DNA from: Vampirovibrionales bacterium
Lineage (GTDB): Bacteria; Cyanobacteriota; Vampirovibrionia; Vampirovibrionales; Vampirovibrionaceae
Reading direction: 5' to 3'
DNA: 64,000 nt
Assembly (NCBI GenBank): GCA_016712355.1
Contig: JADJRF010000005.1
Coordinates: forward strand, 1,302,001 to 1,366,000
Part shown: positions 24,917-33,530 of the stretch, piece after piece
Position numbering within the stretch: position 1 is the stretch's first letter
Layout: every line of letters begins with the position of its first letter
The notes under the pieces: generated by a model
Database searches by the model: none
What the model was told of the DNA's origin: nothing
The model's input: the letters and a program-made list of their open reading frames with translations, nothing else
Translations under genes and position numbers: made by a program

Positions 24917-26224
24917 ATGAAAGCCTTGGTTTGGGGATTCCCAAAAGAATTTTCGCCGATTGTCGATGCGTTAGCAGATTTCGGCGTCATTGACTTACAG
25001 GTGTGGATCGGCACGGAGAAGCGCTGTACCTACTCCCGTAAAAATTTTATGGAGAAAGATCTTTCTTTTTCGTTAAATGCGCCTTTGCGCTGCCCGGATG
25101 CGCTGTATGACGCGCTCCTCAAAGATTTCTATCCTTACCTTGAGATGCAGACCCGACGATATTTGTATGGCGCTTATTATGCCCATACGATGCATGATTT
25201 CTTAGATCACTTTCAACAACTCTTGAATTTCTTTTATAGTCTTCTCATTCAGCATGAAATTGAACTCGTATTACTAGACAAAGTGTTTCATTATGGCGAA
25301 GACTGGATCCTGTACGCGCTGGCCAAAGCCATGGGCGTTAAAACGCTTATGTTGCTGCCATCCCATTTTCCAGAGCGATTCTTTTATATCGCCAGCATTG
25401 AGGATTTTGGATATTTTCGAGAAATCCCCGCAGAAAGCCAAATTGTAGAGATGCAAAAACCTGTTGACGTAGATTTGGGTGATTATCGCGGTTATCTCAA
25501 GCAGTTTAAACCCTATCGCTACTCTTTAATGGATGCGGCGCTGGATTTTTCACAGCGTGGGCAATCGATGGCCTTCTATAAGTGGAAGCGTTACCAGCGT
25601 TATCAGAAAAACCTTAAAGCCATCGTGACGCATCAACCTGACTTGTCTAAACCTTTCGTCTTCTTCCCGTTTCATTTACAACCCGAGCTTACGACATTCC
25701 CCTTGGGCGGAAAATTTGTCGATCAGGCGCTAGCCTTGCAAACCCTCTCTCAACTGCTGCCATCGGGATGGTCCATTCTCGCCAAAGAAAACCTGTATCA
25801 AAGCGAGTACATGCGTGGTGATGGGTTTTTTGCTCGCTTGCGCCAAATTAAAAACCTGGTGATGGTCCCTGGCGATTTCTCTTCTAAAGAGCTGATTGAA
25901 AAAGCGCAGTTCACGGCGACGATTACGGGCACCGCGGGCTGGGAGACAATTAATATGGGGAAGAAGGCCCTGGTCTTCGGGCAGGCCTGGTATATGTCGC
26001 TTCCGGGCGTTATCCCGTATCGGCCCGATTTAACGTTCGAAGAAATCTTGTCGTATGACTATTCTGATGATGAGCTTCAGGCCGGTATTCGCGCGCTTAT
26101 GGCGAAAACAGCGCGCGGGACTGTGGGACGACAATTTATGAAAAATATTCAGTTTGATGAACATGAAAATGCCCGTCAAACCGCCCACTCGCTTGCGGGC
26201 GTCATTCACCGTATGGGAGCCTGA
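24917..26224 (+). CDS. Capsule polysaccharide biosynthesis-like protein (KpsS/LipB-like)
   Basis: The 435-residue product resembles capsular polysaccharide export/biosynthesis proteins. It is soluble with a two-lobed arrangement. The C-terminal half contains FVFFPFHLQPELTTFPLGGK and ILAKENLYQSEY, then a donor-site-like ATITGTAGWETINMGKKALV, the part of the KpsS/LipB family that I recognise. Such enzymes transfer sugars such as Kdo onto lipid or polysaccharide acceptors. The ATG at 24917 is chosen; a TTG at 24908 adds three residues. It begins a group of surface-sugar genes whose DNA looks more A+T-rich than the flanks, possibly of foreign origin. Confidence 0.65.
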   Translation: MKALVWGFPKEFSPIVDALADFGVIDLQVWIGTEKRCTYSRKNFMEKDLSFSLNAPLRCPDALYDALLKDFYPYLEMQTRRYLYGAYYAHTMHDFLDHFQQLLNFFYSLLIQHEIELVLLDKVFHYGEDWILYALAKAMGVKTLMLLPSHFPERFFYIASIEDFGYFREIPAESQIVEMQKPVDVDLGDYRGYLKQFKPYRYSLMDAALDFSQRGQSMAFYKWKRYQRYQKNLKAIVTHQPDLSKPFVFFPFHLQPELTTFPLGGKFVDQALALQTLSQLLPSGWSILAKENLYQSEYMRGDGFFARLRQIKNLVMVPGDFSSKELIEKAQFTATITGTAGWETINMGKKALVFGQAWYMSLPGVIPYRPDLTFEEILSYDYSDDELQAGIRALMAKTARGTVGRQFMKNIQFDEHENARQTAHSLAGVIHRMGA

Positions 26225-26235
26225 AGGCGATTGGG

Positions 26236-27600
26236 ATGCGGATGCGCTTTTTTTTAGTGGACTTAAAAAAGAAATACCGAAAAGACGCCTTTTTAAAACG
26301 CCTGGTTCAAGCATACGCCAGTCCCTGGGCAAAAACCCGAAAAATCATGAATCTTGCGCCCACGTACGCTGCCCATCGACAGCATCAGGCGCAGTTGCGA
26401 CTGGAGCGGGATATTGACGCCATTCTCTCGAAAGCCGCTTCTTTGAATATGACGCGCCTTGCATCTCTGGACGATCATGCTGATTCGCAGCACGCTGCAC
26501 TGCGTCAGGCCTTCGGCTTAATCGCATGTGGTTCGGCCAATTGTCCATTTGAAGACGTGATGACGGTCTTCCGCTCAAAAGGCTTTTCGCTGGAGACTCC
26601 TGCTTGTGACGAGCTCATGACGCCTGATCTTCTGATGGAAATGATATTGCGCCAGCTGATCGAAGAAGGGCTTGTTCCTCATTTTTATGATTTGGATTAT
26701 CTCGATGACATCGTGGCGATTATTCAGAGTCGCTATATTGGCCCAAACGGCGTTTTTATAGACGCGCCGAGTCGCCGGTTCCTGGAAGCCCTTTGGCTAT
26801 TATGCGGGAAGGTCTTGCCGTTGACGGATTATCAGCTTGTGCCAGGCGCGCTTAAAGCCTTCCTGGGAGAGCAACATCCATATGTCCCGCCCCGGAAATC
26901 CTTGCCCTCTGAGAGCGTGAGTAACAGCCTCATTCCAGAATTTCTGGATGAGTTGACGACAATGAACGCGGCGGCCAATCCTGAGCGCTTTCTGGAAATA
27001 TGCAGAGTTAATTTTTCCCGATTTAATCAAAAAATATCCGCGTCATCTCAGGAGAATCGAGATCTTTCCATTATCTATGGTTACGAGAATAACCATCATC
27101 TGATTCTCAGAAAAATTATTCAGCTTATCAACGACGGGAATCTCTCTAAAAACGATCCCGTTTTAATTATTGGCCCGCGCCATGTGGATGAAGTGCTGTT
27201 TTTTCGTCGTTATTTAGGCCTTGTCCACACGATTGGCATGGATCTGTTCAGTGATGATCAGGGCTTGGTGATTGCTGGCGATATGCATCAAATGCCGTTT
27301 GAAGACGGACATTTTCGTTTGATTTATTCTGCAAATACGTTTGAATACGCTTATAACCTGCGGCTGGTAATCCGTGAGATTGCGCGCGTGTTAAAGCGGT
27401 CTGGTTATATTGCCAATATTAATCGTAGTAACGCGCAATTATTGCCCATGCCTTTGGGACGAAGCGATGTCGTGAATCTGCCAACGGCTTTGGGCATGTA
27501 TTATGAGAGCGCGCACACGGTTTTGGCTCAGGACAAAGGGGATACGGTTGATCCGGCGTTATATGGGACCTTCCCCAATTATGTGATCCGCCTGGACTAA
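26236..27600 (+). CDS. Protein with C-terminal SAM-dependent methyltransferase domain
   Basis: The 454-residue protein has an N-terminal half I do not recognise. Its C-terminal third resembles a class I methyltransferase of the Methyltransf_11 type. The visible parts are VLIIGPRHVDEVLFFRRYL (motif I region), IAGDMHQMPFEDGHFRLIYS (motif II/III) and IREIARVLKRSGYIANINR (post-motif helix). The usual GxGxG is degenerate (IGPRHV), so SAM binding is not certain. It follows the KpsS-like gene by 11 bp and overlaps the 3' end of the convergent cytidylyltransferase gene by 4 bp. A role in modifying surface sugars is suggested by context only. Confidence 0.6.
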   Translation: MRMRFFLVDLKKKYRKDAFLKRLVQAYASPWAKTRKIMNLAPTYAAHRQHQAQLRLERDIDAILSKAASLNMTRLASLDDHADSQHAALRQAFGLIACGSANCPFEDVMTVFRSKGFSLETPACDELMTPDLLMEMILRQLIEEGLVPHFYDLDYLDDIVAIIQSRYIGPNGVFIDAPSRRFLEALWLLCGKVLPLTDYQLVPGALKAFLGEQHPYVPPRKSLPSESVSNSLIPEFLDELTTMNAAANPERFLEICRVNFSRFNQKISASSQENRDLSIIYGYENNHHLILRKIIQLINDGNLSKNDPVLIIGPRHVDEVLFFRRYLGLVHTIGMDLFSDDQGLVIAGDMHQMPFEDGHFRLIYSANTFEYAYNLRLVIREIARVLKRSGYIANINRSNAQLLPMPLGRSDVVNLPTALGMYYESAHTVLAQDKGDTVDPALYGTFPNYVIRLD

Positions 27601-28316
27601 GGAGCGCTTTTTATCGGCGTGTTGCGCTTGATTAGATAGGCGGCTTGCGCCATCTCAAGGTCGCCGTAGTCATCAATATCCACGGCAGATTTCCAGTCTA
27701 ATTCAAACCAGGTTAGCGGGTCGCCGTAAAACGTCTGGCTTTGCATAAAAGCGTCGGTTCGGGCCATCCATATAGCGCCAGTGGGGCAATATAAAGGCGA
27801 TAAGTCCTGAGAACGCATTTTGAGCGCCTCAGGAAATAAATAACGTTCATGTCGGGCTTCCGATTTTGTGAAAGCCCACCAGGGATTCATCCACCCGAAG
27901 GGGAAGCAGCTGAGCTGAAAATTTGAATGGCTTTGTTGAAACTGCTCAAATGCCCGCCTGATATCCTGAGCGTCACGTAAAGGGCAATTGGGCATTAATT
28001 GGGTTACTGTGTCGTAGCTTTCGTTAAAATGCGCTTGCGCCTGATTTAGCGCGCTGAGGGTCGCGTGGCTGGAAGGAGCCTGATCGTCCGCATTTTCGGT
28101 CCGTAAAAATGGCGCCTCTGCGCCGAATTGTCGGCCTGTTTGCGCAATCTGCTCATCGTCCGTGCTCAGGAGAACGCGCGTAAAAACGCTCGATGCCAAC
28201 GCCGCTTCAACCGTCCAGGCAAGCAAAGGCTTCCCCATAAAATCGATGATATTTTTTTGAGGGATTCGCTTTGAGCCGCCTCTTGCGATAATAACCGCCA
28301 AATGCTGGTTTACCAT
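27597..28316 (-). CDS. CMP-sugar synthetase (acylneuraminate cytidylyltransferase family)
   Basis: Enzymes of this family activate sialic, legionaminic or pseudaminic acids with CTP. The 239-residue protein has the signature IIARGGSKRIPQKNIIDFMGKPL at the N-terminus, with the nucleotide-binding arginine and lysine. STDDEQIAQTGRQFG, QLMPNCPLRDAQDI and a late VDIDDYGDLEMAQ follow. It closely resembles PtmB/LegF- and NeuA-type enzymes. The ATG at 28316 is chosen because GGAGG lies 9 nt upstream; ATG 28325 is the longer option. It overlaps the stop of the upstream SDR gene. The synthases for making the nonulosonic acid (NeuB/PseI type) are not in the window. Confidence 0.85.
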   Translation of the reverse strand: MVNQHLAVIIARGGSKRIPQKNIIDFMGKPLLAWTVEAALASSVFTRVLLSTDDEQIAQTGRQFGAEAPFLRTENADDQAPSSHATLSALNQAQAHFNESYDTVTQLMPNCPLRDAQDIRRAFEQFQQSHSNFQLSCFPFGWMNPWWAFTKSEARHERYLFPEALKMRSQDLSPLYCPTGAIWMARTDAFMQSQTFYGDPLTWFELDWKSAVDIDDYGDLEMAQAAYLIKRNTPIKSAP

Positions 28317-29080
28317 ATCGTCCATCCTCCATCGACGACTAAATTATGCCCCAGCAGCCCTTGCGAGGCGTCTGAAATTAAAAACGACACGGCTCCGGTA
28401 ATCTCCTCTTCGCGCAACATGCGTCCCATGGGGCACAGCGCGGAATAACGTTTTAAAAAATCTGAATTCACGCGCCCTTCAATGCCGCCATACGAAATGG
28501 CATTGACTGAAATGCCCTTTGCCGCGAGCCGGATGGCCAGCTCTTTTGTGAGGTGAATTTGAGCCGCTTTGGCGACGCTATAATGAATCGGCGCCTGTTT
28601 TTCGGGGTCTTCGTAGAGAGTGGGATTAAACGGGACGACCCCATACATGGAGGCGATATTAATCACGCGTCTGAGTCGGCTATCAGTCGCTTGCGCCAAT
28701 GCCATGGTTAACTCATACGGGACAGCGACATCGAGTTGATATTCATTGAGCCATTGCGCGCGAGACGGGCCTGCGCCGTCTTCTGTATAAAGATGATCCA
28801 GGCGGCGGGCGTTATTAATTAGCGTGTCGGGAAAAATCCCTCGCTCCGATAGCATCGCCACTAAAGCAGGGATTGCGTTTGGAGCCTCCAGATCGGCGAT
28901 CAGGCCAATGGCGGACGCGCAGTCCGGTTGACAGCGTAATGACACGATATGCTCTTCGCGGCGAGAGGTGAAAATGATCTGATGTCCTTGCGCGGATAAG
29001 GCTCGCGTCAAGACGGAGCCGACTTTCCCGGTTGCCCCGGTCAGTAAAATGCTTCGGGAATCAGGAGATGAATGCGTCAC
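28310..29080 (-). CDS. Short-chain dehydrogenase/reductase, PtmA-like
   Basis: The 256-residue protein is an NAD(P)-dependent SDR. It has the cofactor motif TGATGKVG near residue 15, LINNAR, a catalytic Ser in INIASMYG, YSVAKAA (YxxxK), and a C-terminal GHNLVVDGGW typical of classical SDRs. In Campylobacter-type flagellin glycosylation loci, an SDR (PtmA) sits next to a CMP-legionaminate synthetase (PtmB), as here. The frame is open to 29188. The GTG at 29080 is preferred: GGAGG lies 6 nt before it, and it limits the overlap with the upstream oxidoreductase gene to 20 bp. The substrate is a guess by context. Confidence 0.82.
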   Translation of the reverse strand: MTHSSPDSRSILLTGATGKVGSVLTRALSAQGHQIIFTSRREEHIVSLRCQPDCASAIGLIADLEAPNAIPALVAMLSERGIFPDTLINNARRLDHLYTEDGAGPSRAQWLNEYQLDVAVPYELTMALAQATDSRLRRVINIASMYGVVPFNPTLYEDPEKQAPIHYSVAKAAQIHLTKELAIRLAAKGISVNAISYGGIEGRVNSDFLKRYSALCPMGRMLREEEITGAVSFLISDASQGLLGHNLVVDGGWTIW

Positions 29081-29951
29081 AGCCAGCCTCCACCAGTTGA
29101 ATCGTTTTGTAAATAAACGCCTTGTTATCCGCGGGTCTGCGGTTTTCGATGACATCAATAAACGCTTGTAATGCTGCTCGAAACGCATCGAAAGTGTGCG
29201 TAAACGTGAGCGTTTTCCCGGATTTTTCGCCTGTCAGATGAAATTCAATTTTGTCGCCGTCTGCTCCCATTGCGATAAATTCTGTCACAACGCCGGAGCG
29301 CCAGTGCGCGCGAATGCCAGAAGACGTCCTCTCGCACGCGTCGATAGCGTCGTCGGCGCCCAGCATGGCAACGACAGGTTCAATGATATGAATCCCGTAG
29401 CGCGTCCAATCTTTTGGCGTTTGGGCGCGGATGACGCGGATGGCGCCAATCTCATTTTTTAAGGAGAGCGTTAATTGAAGCTCGCGCGCATAGCGTAAGG
29501 CCGAGCACGTAAAGATTTGCCCCGAATAGCGCTCGCGCGCATAAATTTTATCGAGGGCCTGAACAGACGTTGCGATGGGTTTATCAATATAAATCGGCAA
29601 CCCCTTTTCTAAAAAGGGGCGCGCCATGGCCTCATGGCATTCTGCGTCATCGCGCGCCAATAAAACCGCATCAATGTATGGGAGCATATCTTCCATCTGT
29701 TCGCAGACGTGCGGGATATATGCTGCCTGCGAAATATGGCGTGATAAGGCGCGATCCTGCGTCCAGATCGCATGAACGCGCGCGCCCTCAATCGCGTCGT
29801 CAGGAAACCGCTGTTGCGCTAAATATGCGGGAATAACCGGAAATGGACACTGCGCCATCGCTACCGGATCGTAACCATTGAAAATAGCCGACCATGAATA
29901 AGGATGGCCGTTACCGTCACTTAACCCGAGAATGCCTAATTTTAATGTCAC
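29061..29951 (-). CDS. Gfo/Idh/MocA-family oxidoreductase
   Basis: The 296-residue protein is a probable NAD(P)-dependent sugar oxidoreductase. The N-terminus (LKLGILGLSDGNGH) is a Rossmann start, though the glycine pattern is modified. The helix/strand MLPYIDAVLLARDDAECHEAMARPFLEKGLPIYIDKPIA carries the EKP-equivalent DKP lysine near the active site. HIIEPVVAMLG provides the substrate-domain His. It is the first gene of a three-gene minus-strand set (oxidoreductase, SDR, cytidylyltransferase) with overlapping ends. The set probably makes or modifies a CMP-activated surface sugar. The upstream 150 bp are A+T-rich and probably hold the promoter. Confidence 0.78.
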   Translation of the reverse strand: MTLKLGILGLSDGNGHPYSWSAIFNGYDPVAMAQCPFPVIPAYLAQQRFPDDAIEGARVHAIWTQDRALSRHISQAAYIPHVCEQMEDMLPYIDAVLLARDDAECHEAMARPFLEKGLPIYIDKPIATSVQALDKIYARERYSGQIFTCSALRYARELQLTLSLKNEIGAIRVIRAQTPKDWTRYGIHIIEPVVAMLGADDAIDACERTSSGIRAHWRSGVVTEFIAMGADGDKIEFHLTGEKSGKTLTFTHTFDAFRAALQAFIDVIENRRPADNKAFIYKTIQLVEAGCDAFIS

Positions 29952-30100
29952 TGTAATCGTGCCCAGCTAATTAAGAACCGGACGTTATTTGGCTCAATCG
30001 TTCAGAAAAACGATTCATTCTTATCTTAACATGCCAATAAAGCAAGTCTGTTTTTGCGCTCGGCGTCTTGCTTGGGGGCTTTTATAGCTGAATGCCGAAA

Positions 30101-30142
30101 AATTAAGAAACAGCCCCTGTTGCGTGCGGCAACCGGGGCTGT
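30101..30142 (-). terminator. Terminator of the Met/Cys-rich secreted protein gene
   Basis: A 14-bp stem with one mismatch (ACAGCCCC.. / ..GGGGCTGT, loop 5 nt) lies 30 nt after the stop. On the minus strand it is followed by TTTCTTAATTTTTC. Confidence 0.85.
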
Positions 30143-30172
30143 GCTGAATTAAGCCTGGTAAGCGCAGGCGCG

Positions 30173-30742
30173 TTACTTGTCCTGAGGCGCTTTTGCGCAG
30201 CAGGGTTTTTTTGCCCAGAACGTTGTTTTACGAATCACTTGAGACGCATCGTCGTAAACAAACGAGACGGGCTTGCCCCACGGCGCCATCCGCATCCCCT
30301 CAGGCGCGTTTTTTGCGCAGGGACGCATTTTGCCGGTTTTACCCGTGCACTTGGCTTTGACGTCGCTGGCGGCGGGCGCCATTTTAGCGCAACAGGGGCG
30401 CGTGACGCCGCCCATCGCGGCTCGCATCGGACACATGCCGCCCATCATCATGGGAGGAAAACCGTCCATGCCTTTTAACAGGCGTTTGTAAACCATGCCG
30501 AGCGACGTATCGGCGCTGAGACGGCCCAGCGGGTAATACAGAGTGAGTTCGCGCTCAGGAGCCTCTGCGTCCTGGATGACCACCGATACGCGATCCATGC
30601 CGGCGCCCATTTCAGGAGAATTCACGGTTTCGACGGATAAGGCGCTGACGCTGCCGGTGATCTCACCCGCCCACGCGGCGGCGATGCCGGCGCTGACACT
30701 CAAGGCCAATGCCAGTGAAGCGCTTAATAAACGTTGTCTCAT
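30173..30742 (-). CDS. Secreted Met/Cys-rich protein, possible metal binder
   Basis: The 189-residue product starts with a clear signal peptide (MRQRLLSASLALALSVSAGIAAAWA, cleavage near residue 25). The exported part has a Met-rich run (PPMMMGGMCPMRAAMGG) and three similar Cys motifs: RPCCAK, RPCAK and KPCCAK. Such Met and Cys clusters often bind copper or other soft metals, but no known family is evident. The frame is open to 30904. The ATG at 30742 is chosen because GAGGAG lies 10 nt upstream and it gives the signal peptide. It is divergent from another small secreted protein and is followed by a strong terminator. Confidence 0.68.
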   Translation of the reverse strand: MRQRLLSASLALALSVSAGIAAAWAGEITGSVSALSVETVNSPEMGAGMDRVSVVIQDAEAPERELTLYYPLGRLSADTSLGMVYKRLLKGMDGFPPMMMGGMCPMRAAMGGVTRPCCAKMAPAASDVKAKCTGKTGKMRPCAKNAPEGMRMAPWGKPVSFVYDDASQVIRKTTFWAKKPCCAKAPQDK

Positions 30743-30921
30743 ACGAATCAAACTCCTCTCTTCTGCTTGTATCATCGCGGGATTAGAATTAAAAAAACGT
30801 CCTGATGACGCGCAAGCTTCCGCTCCCGCGCTTACTATATCAAGAAAACCGCCCCCCACAATCGGGCGCGCGCGTCGGGTTTTATTCATGCACGGCCTGC
30901 TCACGACCCGGAGGAATTGGC

Positions 30922-31329
30922 ATGAATCGATGCGTCGTCTTATGGACGCTTGCGGCTTTCGGCGGCTTCTGCCTGACAGGGGCTGCGGCGGCAGATTCCT
31001 TGCGCCCGGGCGCTTTCCATACGGGCAGATGCCATCGCTCTCTCGAACGCCCAGCCGCGCCGGTGATGTTCAGCCAGCGTTTTGCGCCTGTAACCCCTTC
31101 GCTGTTTCCGGTGTCAGGCCAAGCGCCTCATACTCCCGTATTTAGCCAGCGATTTTACCCAGTCGCGCGCCCTATCGTCTCGCCGCAGCATGCGCCGTTG
31201 ACCTCGCCGCCGTCTCGGCCTTGTTGCGGTGCTGGTCCTCAGCCTTTTCACGCCAGAGAGGGCGCGCCGGGCGGTCTCATTCTGATTCGCTCTTCGGGCG
31301 GCTGGCGGCGGTATGAGCCGGGTCGCTAA
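30922..31329 (+). CDS. Small secreted Pro/Arg-rich protein (hypothetical)
   Basis: The 135-residue product has a signal peptide (MNRCVVLWTLAAFGGFCLTGAAAA). The mature part is rich in Pro, Arg and Phe. It contains a repeated VMFSQRF / VFSQRF element spaced about 30 residues apart, and a CCGAGPQP segment near the end. It matches no family I know. GGAGGA lies 7 nt before the ATG, which decides this start over upstream in-frame codons. It is divergent from the Met/Cys-rich gene, and its stop overlaps the MBL gene by 4 bp. Confidence 0.55.
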   Translation: MNRCVVLWTLAAFGGFCLTGAAAADSLRPGAFHTGRCHRSLERPAAPVMFSQRFAPVTPSLFPVSGQAPHTPVFSQRFYPVARPIVSPQHAPLTSPPSRPCCGAGPQPFHAREGAPGGLILIRSSGGWRRYEPGR

Positions 31330-31982
31330 AGGGCGTCCCCGGCGATAAAAGGATTCAGGCGCTTTTCGTCGCCCAGCACGGTCTGCGGGCCGTGGCCGGT
31401 GATGACGCGCGTTACATCCGGCAGGGCGTACAAAGTCTGTTGAATCGATTGCTCTAAAGCCTGTGAATCGCCGCCCCACAGGTCGGTCCGTCCGACCGAA
31501 CGATGAAAAAGCGTATCGCCCGAAATTAAGAGCCCCATTGCTTCAAAATAAAAGCAGCATGATCCGGGCGAGTGGCCCGGCGTGTGCAGGCAACGGCCGT
31601 CAAAGGGAAGCGCGTCTCCGTTGGCAAGCGCGCGTTGCGGCTCGGGGAGCGCCGGCGGTTTTAAATGAAGCATGGGAAACTGCGCGCACTGCATGTCTAC
31701 ATGATCCCACAGGGGGCGATCGCCTTCATGCAGGGCAAGCGGCGCGCCGGTGGCGTGATGCATGGCCCCAGACCCGCAGATGTGATCAAAATGCGCGTGC
31801 GTATGAAAAATCCCGACTAAACGCAGCTTTTTTGCTTGCAGATGGGCCAGGAGCGCCTCTTCGTCGCCGCCCGGATCGAAAAGAATCGCTTCGCGCTTTT
31901 GCGAATGGGAAACCAGCGCGCAATTGCACTGCAAGGGACCGACCGCAAAGGTTTCGACCTGCCAGGGCGAGGCGTTTTCCAT
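31326..31982 (-). CDS. Metallo-beta-lactamase-fold hydrolase (glyoxalase II-like)
   Basis: The 218-residue protein has the di-metal MBL signature THAHFDH, then HTPGHSPGS, SGDTLFHRSVGRTDL and a C-terminal ITGHGP. These are the standard metal ligands of the glyoxalase II/YcbL subgroup. The size fits YcbL-like thioesterases, which hydrolyse S-lactoylglutathione-type substrates, but the natural substrate is unknown. It starts 12 bp after the radical SAM gene stop, so the two are likely one operon. Its 3' end overlaps the convergent secreted protein gene by 4 bp. Confidence 0.85.
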   Translation of the reverse strand: MENASPWQVETFAVGPLQCNCALVSHSQKREAILFDPGGDEEALLAHLQAKKLRLVGIFHTHAHFDHICGSGAMHHATGAPLALHEGDRPLWDHVDMQCAQFPMLHLKPPALPEPQRALANGDALPFDGRCLHTPGHSPGSCCFYFEAMGLLISGDTLFHRSVGRTDLWGGDSQALEQSIQQTLYALPDVTRVITGHGPQTVLGDEKRLNPFIAGDAL

Positions 31983-31994
31983 GGCGGTCGCCTC

Positions 31995-33386
31995 TTATCG
32001 AATGCGCGTGGCGAGCATCCCCGCCTTCATCAAATTAACCGGCGACGAAAGAATGGCAGGGTAATTCCGCTGGCTCTCCAGCGTGCAGCCGTGGCATTCG
32101 CGCGACTGGCCGACGCGCTCGCGAATGGCCTCGGCCCGTTTGGAGCGCCAGAGGGTCTGGAAATCGTAATCCACGTCGCGAACGTTGCCAAACGACTTGT
32201 TCTGGACAGGATGGTGGGTAAACTCTTCGCAGCCGCCGACTTCGCCCTCGCTACTGATGTAGGCTCCCATCGAGCCCGCGCGGCAGCAGAATTGCGATTT
32301 GGCTTCCAGCACCGTGCGGCGGTTTTCTTCCTGGCTCACCAGATCCACGGCCGATTGCAGGGCGCCGTCAATGGGGTTGCGCGTATGATACAAAAACTTC
32401 ATGCGTCCGCCCAAGACGTCCTGGCGCACGGCTTCGGTCACCTGCAGGTAGGTTTCTTCAAACGGTTCCAGCATGTTGCGCGCGCGCCGTTCGACAAATG
32501 ACGGCATCGAATGCGCGGCCATCTGGACGCTTTTACGCATCAGGTTCAGATTCCACTTGTCCGGCTGGAGGCAGTCGCGTACCATGGCGTACCATTGCGG
32601 CATCACGCGGTGATTGGCCGGCGTGCAGACCGTGCAAAGCTGGACGTTCAGCTCATGGTAGCCGTAGCGCTGACGAATGCGCTTGAGGCCTTCCATCGCG
32701 TCAACCGTGTTTTGCCAGGCGTCCCAATTGGCAGCCTTGGTGCGGCGCTCTGGATTATTGAACTCACGCGGGCCTTCGATGCTCAGGCTCCATGTGAGGT
32801 GCAGGCCCGGGCAGCGCTGCATGGCGCGGTGCGTAATCTGGAAAATCAGCTCAGGTCGCCACGCATTGGAAATAATATAGATAGATTTCACGGGCGTCAG
32901 GCGATAGGCGGTTTCAATGATTTCCGACAGATCTTTGTTCAGCGTGGGCTCGCCGCCGGAATAAACAATGACGTGCAGGCTGTGGCCAATGGCCGTATAC
33001 ACGCGCTCAATCTCGTCGAGCGACAGCTCATTGGTCGTCGCGTTGAGCGTATCGGCGAACGAGCAGAAGCTGCACAGATAATTGCACCGGGTGGTGACGA
33101 TGTGCGTCAGCATCGCCGGATCGGGCGTTTTACGCATGATGTCTGCCGCATAAGCCTTCAGCAGAGGCAGCGCCATACTGCGATTGGTGCGCGAAACGAT
33201 CTCACGGTAAGTCTGGCGGTTCTCGATGGACGGATACTTGGACAGATCCACGCCCAGAGACTTGAGCCGATCGGGTTCTTCAGCAGGGGACGCCAAGGCC
33301 GGGCTCAGCGCCTGTGAGGCGATCGCGTCTTCGGTCGGCGATTGGGGTGCGGTCATTGGGCGAGGCGCTCCAGAAACGTTCTGCAT
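31995..33386 (-). CDS. Radical SAM protein with SPASM-like C-terminal cysteines
   Basis: The 463-residue protein has the radical SAM cluster motif CNYLCSFC (Cys 101, 105, 108) in a TTRCNYLCSFCSF context. YSGGEPTLNKDL (SAM-binding GGE) follows. A C-terminal cysteine set (FCCRAGS, GGCEEF, ECHGC) resembles a SPASM or twitch domain that holds an extra Fe-S cluster. Such enzymes modify peptides or cofactors; the substrate is not evident, and no precursor peptide was recognised. The first 50 residues are Pro/Ala-rich and atypical. An ATG at 33356 (MTAPQ), with GGAG about 11 nt before it, may be the true start. The MBL gene follows by 12 bp. Confidence 0.82.
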   Translation of the reverse strand: MQNVSGAPRPMTAPQSPTEDAIASQALSPALASPAEEPDRLKSLGVDLSKYPSIENRQTYREIVSRTNRSMALPLLKAYAADIMRKTPDPAMLTHIVTTRCNYLCSFCSFADTLNATTNELSLDEIERVYTAIGHSLHVIVYSGGEPTLNKDLSEIIETAYRLTPVKSIYIISNAWRPELIFQITHRAMQRCPGLHLTWSLSIEGPREFNNPERRTKAANWDAWQNTVDAMEGLKRIRQRYGYHELNVQLCTVCTPANHRVMPQWYAMVRDCLQPDKWNLNLMRKSVQMAAHSMPSFVERRARNMLEPFEETYLQVTEAVRQDVLGGRMKFLYHTRNPIDGALQSAVDLVSQEENRRTVLEAKSQFCCRAGSMGAYISSEGEVGGCEEFTHHPVQNKSFGNVRDVDYDFQTLWRSKRAEAIRERVGQSRECHGCTLESQRNYPAILSSPVNLMKAGMLATRIR

Positions 33387-33503
33387 GGGGGTATCGCCTT
33401 AAAAAGGCATAGTTATCCCCATCGTCGTCCCTATGATAAACCAAATCCTGGCGAAAACCATGTCGGGGTATTCGTTCCCCGCACCGAACGCTTACAGTCA
33501 GGC

Positions 33504-33530
33504 AAAAAAAACCAGACCGGCGGGGTCTGG
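33504..33530 (-). terminator. Strong intrinsic terminator on the minus strand with no gene before it
   Basis: On the minus strand the sequence forms CCAGACC cccgc CGGTCTGG, followed by eight T (33511-33504). It lies 118 nt before the radical SAM start. The only sequence upstream of it on this strand is the 200-bp gap up to the divergent phosphorylase gene. Confidence 0.85.
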
